Below, piece by piece: positions 46,830 to 57,147 of a DNA stretch of 64,000 bases. Under the pieces are notes generated by a model. It was not told the DNA's origin. It saw nothing but the letters and a program-made list of their open reading frames with translations, and ran no database searches. Position numbers and translations under genes: made by a program. Numbering within the stretch: position 1 is the stretch's first letter; each line of letters opens with the position of its first letter. The stretch lies in NCBI GenBank assembly GCA_023375675.1, contig JALQBC010000004.1, positions 1-64,000 on the forward strand, given 5' to 3'. This DNA is from Cytospora piceicola (lineage: Eukaryota > Ascomycota > Sordariomycetes > Diaporthales > Cytosporaceae).

Positions 46830-48356
46830 ATGCTTGCTGCCCACAAAGACCAAGAGAACCTGGTCTCCATCCGCCAGGCCAATGCCGTCACCAAACACCA
46901 GAACCAGGGATCCACTCGTCCAACACTCCAGCCAAAGACGCCTGGCACGAGATATCCCAAGACACCACTGAAGATTCCCCTTAATGATGAGAATGCAGTG
47001 CGTGCCTTGGGAGGAAAGAGCCTCCTGGCCAACAAACCAAATGGAGACCCGGCACAACAATGGGTGACACCTGCAGGTAAGCATCAAAACATCAAAAACA
47101 ACATCAACACCCATACAATAGTGCCAATACCACGTACTGTCGACAACCACATCCACACCAGCATGCTGCAATACAACCCATATCCAGTATGTTTACTTAC
47201 ACGCCTTCATACAGAGCCTCGAACGGGCCGTGCCGTCCTAGGTGACAAGACAACCAATGCCAAAGCTCGCATCAGTCAACAAACACTCGGCAAAACACCC
47301 GCCAAGCCCACGACCGTCTCTCGGCCGAAGTCCTCTGCGCCCAAACCGGAGTCCTCCAAACTCCAAATCCTCCAGGACACCGCTTTCGACCCCCTCTCTT
47401 CCGAACCAGACACCAATGCCCCACCCCCGGAGCCGCTCCCGTACGAGTCCGATGTCTGGCCAGCTGGGGTGCTCACCTTCGATGCTATCAGGCCGGAGAA
47501 TCGACTGACCGGTTATTACGAACACTACCACAACCGACGCGACGAGAATGACATGTCGAGGCTGGATCGGGAGATGAAGGCTGCGCAGGAAAAGCGTTTC
47601 ATGGAGGCGGATGCGAAGATCAGGAAGGACCTGGACGATGGCTTCAAGTGGGATCTAGGACTATTGGATTCGCCCAAGAAAGCTCATCAGGTTGTTCCTG
47701 CACGGGACCCGGAGCCTCTGGAGAAGAAACTCATTCGTCCACGCGGTATCGCAAAGGCGCCTTCGACCATCAACGCGCGACGAGCAGCTTCGGCCTTGGG
47801 AGCGATGAGCAAGCTGCCCACACCGCTCACCATCCAGCGCAGGCCAATCGCGCCCAAGTCACCCGCCACCAGGCCAGCCCCGTCTACAAGGGCTGCCCCC
47901 AGCAAGCTCCCGTCCTTCATGCAACCTACAGCGTCCAAGCCAAGACCAATAACCGCTCCCAGGACCATGCCGTCCACAACAGCTGGGATCGCCGCATCCC
48001 GGAGCACCCTGGGCTACGCCAAGGGCCGAACAGCCTCCTCCGCTATGCACGTGGCCGGCCAAAACTTGCACAGCAGATCCGAGGCGCCGTCCCGTGCCCT
48101 CGCCCGCACAGCTAGCACGGCAGGTGAGAACTCCGAGGCGACCGTGGCCCCCGCGAGCTACGCGAAGGACCAGGTGGTGGAGAGGCCCGAGTTTGTATCT
48201 ATCTTCGACGAGCCCCCCAAGGACGATAGCGAGGATGACGATGTCGAATGCAGCTTGTTTGGCAAGGATGTTGTTGATAGTGGGGCCGCTGATGACGGTG
48301 GCGAAGACGAGGATGAGATTGACGAGAGCGAGACTCAAATGGATTGCAGTCCCTGA
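46830..48356 (+). CDS. Securin-like protein with destruction-box motifs (candidate)
   Basis: Exons 46830-47076 and 47215-48356 give 462 aa. The first ATG in frame is at 46830. The chain is disordered and basic for 380 residues, then strongly acidic at the end (DDSEDDDVECSLF). Near the N-terminus: DQENLV (KEN-like), RPTLQPKTP (RxxL), KTPLKIPLNDENA and RAVLGDKTTN, a clean D-box of the form RxxLxxxxN. D-boxes, a basic front and an acidic separase-binding tail are the layout of securins (Cut2/Pds1), which hold separase inactive until the anaphase-promoting complex destroys them. There is no alignable catalytic domain, so assignment rests on short motifs. The 138-bp intron has no stop and keeps frame if retained. 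Confidence 0.6.
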   Translation: MLAAHKDQENLVSIRQANAVTKHQNQGSTRPTLQPKTPGTRYPKTPLKIPLNDENAVRALGGKSLLANKPNGDPAQQWVTPAGKHQNIKNNINTHTIVPIPRTVDNHIHTSMLQYNPYPVCLLTRLHTEPRTGRAVLGDKTTNAKARISQQTLGKTPAKPTTVSRPKSSAPKPESSKLQILQDTAFDPLSSEPDTNAPPPEPLPYESDVWPAGVLTFDAIRPENRLTGYYEHYHNRRDENDMSRLDREMKAAQEKRFMEADAKIRKDLDDGFKWDLGLLDSPKKAHQVVPARDPEPLEKKLIRPRGIAKAPSTINARRAASALGAMSKLPTPLTIQRRPIAPKSPATRPAPSTRAAPSKLPSFMQPTASKPRPITAPRTMPSTTAGIAASRSTLGYAKGRTASSAMHVAGQNLHSRSEAPSRALARTASTAGENSEATVAPASYAKDQVVERPEFVSIFDEPPKDDSEDDDVECSLFGKDVVDSGAADDGGEDEDEIDESETQMDCSP

Positions 48357-49598
48357 TGGACTGTTTCCCTTTTCCTTCTACAGTCCGGGCGTTTGGGAAC
48401 TCGGGTGTGGGCTCACCCGCGGCGTTATGAGTTTGATTACAGACGGCAGTGTCCCTTCGGGTGATGCTCAGGCGTAGGCATAGGCATAGGCATAGGCAAT
48501 TTCTTAGGGCATATGGACTGGGCGGAAACTGGAGGAACTGGGACCAAAACAAGGCCAGGGAAGCCGGTTCGGTGTGCTGTAGTATCAGTATTGTTATGTT
48601 GACTTTACTGTATCATTTATATGTTTCTGAGGTCTGAGGCGCAAAGTCTCGATCTGCAGCTGGGGGGAATTGAAAGGAATCCTATGAGCCTCCTCCGTAC
48701 ATCAGATATAACGGCAAGAATCCACGCCAAGACAACAAGTCATCGCGACGTTGCGATCATTTACTGGACCGGATTTTACAAATGTCCTTTGTCCCCTTTA
48801 TCCGTTTTCCCAGTCAGAAGGGACAGGTACTGGAACTCAAAATTTGGTACATATCAACCATGCCTCAACACAAGACAAGTGGAACGGTTTGCAGGATCAT
48901 GCAATATATGCTGCTATTTAGCTACGTCTCCTCAGGAGATAAGTCTAACCTAGCATCTAGTGCACTCCCGTCTGCTCCTCAACCACTACTCACGCAGACT
49001 CTCTTCCTCACCCAACCATTCGTCCGCCTTGTTCTTGAATCATCACCAGGGGGTTTCGGGTTGAACCGTCAACCAGTATGTACAAGAGTCAGACCGTTGA
49101 CCGCCTTGTCCTACTCTTGTTTCTCTCATACCTGTTGTGGAGACAGAGAGAAAGAGAGGTTCATTGGCCTGACTTTCCCCGGCAAATTAGTTTTCGCCAT
49201 AGTAGCCACTCCAGTGCCCCGAATTAACACCCTCCCGCATTGGGCTCGTCCATCTTGTCTGTCTCCTGAACATCTCGTCCCCAATTCAATATGCATTCTT
49301 TCGTGGGCTCCAAATTGTATCGCCCCATCCCCTTTTTTGCCCCTTCCAGCCGAAACACCGATTGACCAATGATGCGTATGCAGGTATATAACAGAAGAGG
49401 GATGGACGATGGGAATCCAAACAGGCGGGAAAAAGGCAAATCGAACCATGTAAACACCAAAAACTCTCTATTCCGCCACCCACACCTGTGACCAACCGAC
49501 TCCTTGTTCCTGGAGGGAAGAAAAATTGAAAAGACAAAAACCCCCCATCCCCAAACATGACTGATGGACATGTGAGTGAGAAGCAGTGTGTTTGTGGA
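48357..49598. other. Convergent 3' region
   Basis: 1.2 kb between the stop codons of the securin-like gene and SET1 with no supportable gene. A (TAGGCA)4 array lies at 48475-48498. Confidence 0.5.
48475..48498. repeat. (TAGGCA)4 tandem repeat
   Basis: Four perfect hexamers just downstream of the securin-like gene. Confidence 0.85.
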
Positions 49599-52500
49599 TC
49601 AGTTGAGGAAGCCCTTGCACTCGGGTGTACCACATAGACAAGGAATGCGGTCCTCGGAGCGCATCTCTCGGTCGAATTTGTAGTCGTATGTCAACTCCTC
49701 GTCTGGAAAACATGTTAGTTAAATTATAAGACAACCTCATGATATGACCCGACTTGAGGGTGAGACTTACTCTGGCCGATAGCCCTCTCAGCATAAATAA
49801 CAATCCTCTTGCTTCCCTCAACCCGAATAATCGAGGCCTTGCAATTGGGCGAACAGCTATGGTTGATGAACCGTGCAATGCCGCCTTTCTTCGTCGCATC
49901 GACGACAGTATCATCGTCGATACGGAACAGGTAACTGCTGCCGATACCACTCTTGGTGTACTGCTGCTCACGGAGGTCCGCGATCTTTTGACGCACTTGC
50001 TCGCCGACATATTCAATAATCATGTCGTCCTTGGCAATGTTCTCCATGGCATAGAGGCCCCAGTTATGAATCGCAGAGCGTGCAAACTTGACGGGCTTCT
50101 TGCGCTTCTTGAGCTGGTTGAACCGCAGGACGTCAGACGCCTGGCCGAATACCTTTTGCGTCTTCTCCAGTGACGAGTTGTGGTCACGCTGCTTGGCACG
50201 CGTGTCACGGGCGTTGCTTTGCGAGACGACGTGGTCGGGTGCGACTCTTGTGATGTTGACTTCGGCCATGGCACCTTTAGCCTTGCCGCCCTTGCCAGCC
50301 CTTTCGCGCTCTTCCCGGGCCCTTTGCACTTTGATATGGTGCGGGAGGTACTTGGATTTCTCCGAGTTGAGGATCTTCTTGATGCCTTCAGTGCGTGCGC
50401 AGCCTGTGGAATTGGGCACGTAGTAGCCCTCGATACCAATGACCTCGCCGGAGCCATCCCACGAGTTTAGCTCCCTGATGCGATCGCGTTTCCAGATCCA
50501 AGCCTCAGGATCACCAATATCTTCCACAGTGAACTTCTTCTTGAGCTTTGTGACATTTGGCCCGTCCCTGTCGCCCAGGGGCAGGGTTTGCATTGACTCG
50601 ACGTCCAGCTTGAAGTTTCCTGGCAGAGCGAACGCCTTGGTGACGTGCTCTGGGTACAAAGCTGGGTCTGGCAAAGGCCTGTCTGGATCCTCAGGGGGCG
50701 GTGTGGGCTTGACATCTGGATCTGGGGGAGGCGTGGGTTCTTTAGGAGGTTCAGATTTCCTTTCAGCTTCCTGTTCGAAGATTTCTTGCTGCTGCTTCTT
50801 GAGAGCTTCACGTTCCTCGAATATCTGCTTCTTGGTCTTCTTTTTGGTTTTCGTTGCAGCCTTCTTGGCACCCTTTGTCGCCGGCGCTGCTGTGGGCAGG
50901 TTCGGATCATCCTCTTCCAACGGCTCTGTACCAGGCAGGGGTACATCTTCAGAGGCATCTCGAAGAGGGTACTCGGTCTCAATGCGATCAATCGTCACAC
51001 CAAAGAGCTCCTCGTCGCTCTTCTTCTGGCGCTTGATCGCAGTTTCCACCTGCAGATCGAGCTTCCTCTTCTTGGTGTGTGGCAACGTGCCATCTTGAGC
51101 GAAGCTGGCTTCGGTCATCGAGTCATCTTCGGCAGGCATTGATCCAAAGTCATCCTTCGCATCCTCGTCGGTGCTCATTCGGCTGCGAGGTCGAGATTCA
51201 GGCTCGTCAGTATCTCTAGCCAAGGAGTCCCTAGTCTCAGGCTCGTCCTCAGATTCCGCATCACTATCGGCATGCTGCAAGCGGTGATGCAGAGAACGGA
51301 ACGCTGGCCGGTGGGAAGTTGGCCTCTCACGAGCAAAGGGGTCAGTAAAGCCAGGTCTACGCATAAGGCTGCCCTTCTTCGCCTTACGGATTCGAGGGAG
51401 CGCGGTGACATCAAGATGCTTCGTGCGACGCTCGATTGGGTCCGCTCGTGAGTTAGGCGTGCTAGCGGGAGACTTTTCCTCCGTGTCGTCGAAAATGAAC
51501 GCAGGGGTCTTGGCCCCTGCTGGATCTTCGATACCGAGTTTCCGACGCTTCGCAGCATGGTTGGCAGGGTCCAGAAATGTAAACAGACTTGGCGCAGCGA
51601 CTTTTTGGCGGATATGCTTGATGAGGTGCTCGATCATCTCACGCCGCACGACCTCGGCAGCTTCCTTGACCGGATCAAAATTGTTCGCCCTTTCCCGCTT
51701 TTCGTCTTCCAGGTCCCTCAAATCTTCTCGTCGAGCGCGTTCCTTATCATCTCGCTTAAGTGGTTCGATGGCCGCTGGTCGTCTTGGTGGACTGCGACTC
51801 TGCCTTCTGTAGGTTAGGGATGTTGAGGCCAGCGACGGCTTCCCCTCAGCTCCAAACAGATTCAGCGTCATCTTGAGGTTGTAGGTGAAGAAAGCCGTTC
51901 CATCTGCTGATGCCTGGCACTTCTCCGCTTCGGTGCGACCGAGCGATGAGTCTCTAAAGACGACATAATACCCTGTCCTGTCGGCACGAATATCCTCCCA
52001 ACGGTAATTCTTAAGCCGCTTCTTCATATGCGCAATTGTCGTGGGCATGACGGGGACGAATTCGTGGGCGACAAATATGTATGGGTCGGTCTTGAGTTGC
52101 GTCGCGATCGGCACCTGTTCGATCAAGCTCGACATTCGTGCTTGAACGGATACAGGACGTACTTCGGGCGTCTGTGTCTGTGTCTGTCGCAAAGCAGCAG
52201 GGCCCTTGGGCGCAGTCGGCGGCGGCCCAGCTGGAAACCCTCCTGCTATCCTAGGAGCGATGGGTACCGTCTTCGGGATTAGGGGCTGCGATTTCTCCCG
52301 CTCCTTGTGCAAGGCTTCTTCCAGCATGCGCCGGCTCTTCTTCCCCTCTGGGTCGAACTCAACACGGACTTGGTTGGACTCAATCTTCTTGCCGTTCAGC
52401 GAGCGGACGGCGCGCTTGGCAGCATCAATGGCCAGGACAGGGTGTGGTCGAGAACGACCCGCCTTCGAGTCCTTGTACCGAAAGGTAGCGAACCCCAAGA

Positions 52501-53537
52501 AGCTCCCAGTCTCAGGATGCATCTTGTTACTGCTCTCTGCGACATCACCGAAGGACGAGAAGATGGCGGCGACTTTGGAAAATGTGGTTAGAGGGTTGAA
52601 CCCGGCAACCACAACTTGAGTCGGAGGGCCCGGCCCAGTGGAGGTCTTGGGGTCCCAGGCGTACGGCTTGACATTGTAGGGCGATTGGCGCAAGCGAGAC
52701 TGGGGCAGATGATAGTCGACGTTGATGTAGTCGAGGCGACTGCCTTTGGCTAGTCGTGGATCGGCCGGAGGGGGAGCGTCATCTTCCTGTTCACACAGTA
52801 GTTTATTAGCCATGTCCAAAAATCAGAAGATGGCGCTCCCCCTGCCGAACCGAGTGTATGATATGTTTACGTACCAGCCCAAACTCCTTGTATCTTGGTT
52901 TTTTCTTGTCTCTCGATGATCGATCGACGGAGGGATCTTGTGTGGCCTTGATCACATGAACGGAGAGTGAAGGGTCTCGAGCCGGCAGGCGATGTATGAT
53001 ATCGGACTTATCCACGGCAGCTGAATTCTCACGAAATGTACCAGTCTTGAGCGCGGATCCGTTGGTCTTCTCATATGGTGAGGAATTGGATGCATTCTGC
53101 TTTGTTGGGTGGGCGCCGTTGGTGAAAGATGGTGAGTCGATGGTCGTTAGCGGGGTGAGATGAGAGTACGATGAGCTTTTTGGGGCGGCGACACCGTTTG
53201 GTCGCATGGACCCGTTGGTGAAAGAGGAACCCATGCTCGCGCTCGAGGTCTCTGAGCCAACAGTGTTGGGTATGTCTCCGCGGAAGGGGTCGGTATCATC
53301 AGCTGGGGTTCGCGATGGCGCAGAAGTTGAGGTGTCCCGGCGGGATCTCGAGGTGGCAGGGTCGTCAGGTCGAGCGCTTGGGGTAGAATGACCGTCGAGT
53401 GTCTTTTCCACAAGGCCAGACGACGGCGACTCTGCAGCTTCTTGTTTTGCCTTCTCGCGCTCCAAGGCCCTGTCCCTAGCCGCCTTTGGAGCCGTGGGGA
53501 AGAACTGGGCGAAGCTCGCACTAGAGGGGCGAGTCAT
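49599..53537 (-). CDS. set1: SET1, histone H3 lysine-4 methyltransferase of COMPASS
   Basis: Exons 53537-52875, 52786-49771 and 49702-49599 give 1260 aa, the usual fungal size. Set1 places mono- to trimethyl marks on H3K4 at transcribed genes. The start [17 protein letters not shown] is the first ATG in frame. Residues 1-220 are disordered. An RRM-like domain lies near 265-345 ([29 protein letters not shown]). A second RNA-binding region follows, then long acidic and Lys/Glu linkers and the N-SET region near 1000. The SET domain fills the C-terminus: [42 protein letters not shown]. The post-SET cysteines [13 protein letters not shown] end the chain. Confidence 0.97.
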
Positions 53538-54150
53538 CGTGTCCAAACCGAAATCTGTATCTTCACCACTTCCACCGTGCTCCAACCATCATATCTCGCG
53601 AACCAAAGGATGTAACGGACACCATTCATATGTTTGTTGATGAAAAGTAGGGGGTTGTCGCGATAGGATGGCGCGTTCAGGACACGCGACAGACTGTGAG
53701 GGAGAGAAGTTGCTGGGTGCGAATGGGCTCTGAATGGCTGGCGAATGGGAAATTGGCAGGGTCCCGACCAGACTCAGATTTCCTAGAGTACCCTATTGGG
53801 ATGGATGACGTGGGGGGAAGGACAGGCAAAAAAAGAGCTGCAAAGTGTTCAGCAAAAGCTGCAGAGACGGTCAGCAGATAAAGCGCTTCCCGTCGCGATT
53901 GATGCAGATGAAGAATGGTGGGGCATATAATGAGAATGAGAAAGGAGTTCAATGTTGCTTCGGTGTTGAGATGGGAGGTTTCGCGGGTTCGTCGCGGATG
54001 GGAAAACTTGGGAGAGGGAGAAAGAGATTCGGCTCGATTGGCCGCTGCGGCGCGATCAGATCCAATCCGGTCCAGGGATGGCGTTGGCGTTGGCGTTGGA
54101 TCCGCGCTTGGTCCAGGTTCAGGTGCTGCCACTCCAGTTGTGCCAATCTG

Positions 54151-54200
54151 CCAGTCTGCCAGTGTCCAGTGTCCAGTGTCCAGTCTTCTGCCAGTGTCCA
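54151..54200. repeat. GTCCAGT tandem motif upstream of SET1
   Basis: Units CCAGTCTG, CCAGTGT, CCAGTGT, CCAGTGT, CCAGTCTTCTG and CCAGTGT. It is the reverse complement of the motif upstream of SSD1 at 33447-33511 and lies about 0.6 kb before the SET1 ATG. Confidence 0.7.
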
Positions 54201-54384
54201 GCTGCACAAGCTGCAGTCACTACTGTTACCTAGGTACTGTACTGCCTGCCTGCCACTCCCAGAAAACTGAAAGACTATTGCCGCTGCTACAAAACTGCAA
54301 ACCTTGGAACTGATGCTGCAAAAGACTGGCTGACTGGCTTGCAAGGGTGCCTGTGGCACAGCTGGGGGTGTCTGCCCCACCAAT

Positions 54385-54530
54385 CTACCTAGGTACCTAT
54401 GGAAGGAAGTGGGGAACGTACCTGAGCCCCCTTGAACTACCTAGGTACTTAGGTACCTACCTAGCCTAGGTACCTACCTAGGTAGGTAGGTCGGCAGATA
54501 CCTACCTAGGTACTCAAGTATGTACCAAGT
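54385..54530. repeat. GTACCTAGGTACC palindromic tract
   Basis: Dense mix of CCTAGGTA, GGTACCTA and TAGGTAGG words, self-complementary over tens of bases and able to form long hairpins. The largest example in the window. Confidence 0.8.
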
Positions 54531-55626
54531 GCCGTATGGTGTGTGCAGCTATTTCCTAGGTGTGGCTGGTGTCGCGCTTTGTGGCTAGTAGAGCTTCCAA
54601 CCATCACTTTGAGTACCTACTTGAGTAAGCACCTAGGTAAATCAGCATACGGCACTGGCCACCTGGGCAGTATTGCCACGGTTCATCTATGCCCTTTAAT
54701 CGTATCCCCTGAACCTTCACCGAAACTTTAACACATTACTTAGTACTGATGGTGAGAAGGAAGCCAACCTTGTTCCAGGTGTCATCTAACTCTCCTGTCA
54801 TATCGAAAACTGCGAGACTCCACATTCAGCTCTCACGTTCAGCCCCTGCATTGCATAAAGAATCCGATTACCCCCACCCTAAACCGGGACGGCTTCAATG
54901 ATGGCTGGTACACTGAATATGGACCGCCGTCTTCTCCGGCTGCTCCGCCGAGCCTTTTCTTACCTACTTGGCACTTTCGCAAGTATAAACATAATTTCTC
55001 GATGGCGATATAAGCACTTCGGTCAGAATGAATTGTTAGCTCATGGCAATCATCAACAAGTAAAGGGAGGCTGTCACGAATTCTCACGACTGGCCGCTTA
55101 TCAATGAATCAGCCTCCACAACCAATGATATATGTGATCCGAGGGAGTCTATGTATGGCTTGCCAACGCTGTCACGAATTCGCATGCTAATCATACATTG
55201 CTGAAGTTCCCCCAAAAAGCCTAGCCTATCCAAATCTCAAATTGGTGCTACATACCCTTCTTTTATCATCTTTAGAATGTATGAGAAATCCACGGGGTGG
55301 CCCGTGGACCATTTCGACCTCTAATCTTCAGCTCTGGATGCCTTACAAGCCTTTATGTGACCCATTACCACTACTCTTCATTCCACGATGCCATAAAACT
55401 AGTTTTCATGTTATTTCGGAAAGCCTTCAATACATGCCTTGTGCTTTTATTCAGAATATTGACTACGTGATCTGCATAGGTATTGGAGTGTCCCAAACCG
55501 CAGTATCCTCCCCTAGACATATCTGTGGGTTCCCAAGGGTTCACATAACCACCACTACATAATAGATACTATCGTTATGGTGCTCATGTGCGTCAACCTC
55601 CACGCTCCCATAAGCTCCATGCTATC

Positions 55627-57147
55627 TCACGGAAACAGCTTGAACCCGCCAGGAACTCCCTTCTGGAAGAGCCCCTCAGGATCATACTTCCTGCTCGCCT
55701 CCTGCAACGCCTGTTTGTTCTCAGTACCATACGAGTTGATTGGATCCTGGAAGTCCCAAGCGTAGTTCAAGTACTTGAACGGAACGCTCGTACCTCTGGA
55801 TTCCGCATCCTGATCTATAGTCTCGATCACCCCCCTGAATGCTTTGGTGATCTTCTCGTCGTCCGCTTTATCCTGCCACCAAGTGAGCGCCAGGATAGAT
55901 ACGAGCGGGCCGTCGGAGGGACCAAGCCCGAGGACGTTCCCGCCGTGCGAGGCGGACTTGGTCAGGAGCGATGTTGAGTATGGCTGCAACGTGAACGAGC
56001 AGGTGATGCCCTTGCATTGCTTCAGGGGTTCGAGTGCGGCCGTATACGTGTCGACCGCAGCCAACAGTGTGGGGATATCGGCCTTGACGGTCGTATTCAT
56101 GTAGGAGCACCGAATGGCATTTTCAGACTGCTGAGCCTGCTCGGATGCCGCATTAGTGAGCGTCTGCACTCGCATAGAGTTGATCTGGTCTATTTGCGGG
56201 CTGACGGTGGCGAAGGGTTCCAATACGGCTGGGCTCGCCTCGGTAGTACCGGTGTGGTACAGCTGGTTCATGCAAAGCGTGCCGCCGAGCTGCATGTATG
56301 CGGCGGTGTATCCGATGCTCAGCATGATGTGCGTCTCGTCACTGGCGTCGGGCTTCTTCAGCTCGTTCACCAAAGCTTCAACTTGGCCCGGGAAACTCGG
56401 GGGGAAGTAGAAGACGGCACCCCCCCAAAAGGGACCTTGCTTGAACGTTCTGAGGTCGAAACGGGTCACGACGCCCAAGTTGTTCCCGCCACCACGCAGG
56501 GCTTTCCACAGGTCTGGGTTCTCGAGCGCATTGGCATTGACGACTTTCCCTGACGCCAAAACGACCTCGTAGTTTGTGACGCTGTCACAGATGAAACCCT
56601 CTCGCGATGAGAAAAATGATAGACCGGCTGACAATGCCAGTCCTCCAATTCCACCCAGGGCGGAGCGACTTCCCAACACGCCCAGCCCCTGCTCCTCCAC
56701 TTTCTTGTACACGGTGCCCCAGCGCTCACCGGACGCAACGGAAACGATGCCGTCCTTGACCTCAACGCCTGTTAAGAGGCGCAAGTCCAGAGTGATGCCA
56801 CCCTGGATGTTGGCGCAGCCAGGAAGAGGTTGCTGCCCAGCGCCGCGAACTAAAATACCCTCGGTTAGTCGTTTTTGTCTCCTGGTTTTCAAATTAAAAG
56901 ACAGGTTCTCAATGGAATGCTCACTTGCGAAGGGTGCTGAGCCATCAAGGGCGAAGGGCTTCACGACGGTGACAAATTTGGCGACATCATCGTTGCTCTT
57001 GGGCAGAAAGACCGCTGTGGGCGTCACGTCGCTCTCCAGGGACGAGAGGTATGAGGAGTTGAGTTTGGTGAACTCGTCGGTGCCGGCCAAAACCAACTGC
57101 TCGGTGGAGAAAGCTTGCTTGAGGGCGTCGATCGCAGACGAAGCCAT
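55627..57147 (-). CDS. FAD-linked oxidoreductase, BBE family
   Basis: Exons 57147-56925 and 56849-55627 give 481 aa. Seen: PTAVFLPKSNDDVAKFV, the FAD pocket RGAGQQPLPGCANIQGG, SALGGIGGLALSAGLSFFS, RGGGNNLGVVTRFDL, and the C-terminal berberine-bridge signature YLNYAWDFQDP with KYDPEGLF. The family oxidises alcohols, amines or sugars and often serves secondary metabolism. Here the usual GGH of the FAD loop reads GAGQQ, so the His that attaches FAD covalently is absent and FAD is probably bound non-covalently. There is no signal peptide, unlike many secreted relatives. Neighbours are unrelated and the substrate is unknown. Confidence 0.9.
   Translation of the reverse strand: MASSAIDALKQAFSTEQLVLAGTDEFTKLNSSYLSSLESDVTPTAVFLPKSNDDVAKFVTVVKPFALDGSAPFASEHSIENLSFNLKTRRQKRLTEGILVRGAGQQPLPGCANIQGGITLDLRLLTGVEVKDGIVSVASGERWGTVYKKVEEQGLGVLGSRSALGGIGGLALSAGLSFFSSREGFICDSVTNYEVVLASGKVVNANALENPDLWKALRGGGNNLGVVTRFDLRTFKQGPFWGGAVFYFPPSFPGQVEALVNELKKPDASDETHIMLSIGYTAAYMQLGGTLCMNQLYHTGTTEASPAVLEPFATVSPQIDQINSMRVQTLTNAASEQAQQSENAIRCSYMNTTVKADIPTLLAAVDTYTAALEPLKQCKGITCSFTLQPYSTSLLTKSASHGGNVLGLGPSDGPLVSILALTWWQDKADDEKITKAFRGVIETIDQDAESRGTSVPFKYLNYAWDFQDPINSYGTENKQALQEASRKYDPEGLFQKGVPGGFKLFP

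Larger units (their letters stand above)
53538..55626. other. Intergenic region upstream of SET1
   Basis: 2.1 kb with no supportable gene. It holds a (GGCGTT)3 run near 54079-54096, the GTCCAGT tandem and the GTACC palindrome tract annotated separately. The right part, 54540-55600, is moderately AT-rich and featureless. Confidence 0.5.

Noticed and set aside
50439..51142. Plus-strand open frames inside SET1
   Set aside because: Antisense of the Lys/Glu- and Pro-rich linkers of SET1; low-complexity Ser/Phe or Leu translation.
53677..54207. 176-aa minus-strand open frame upstream of SET1
   Set aside because: Its start region is the GTCCAGT tandem (TGHWTLDTG-like repeats in translation) and the rest has no family features; probably chance in promoter DNA.
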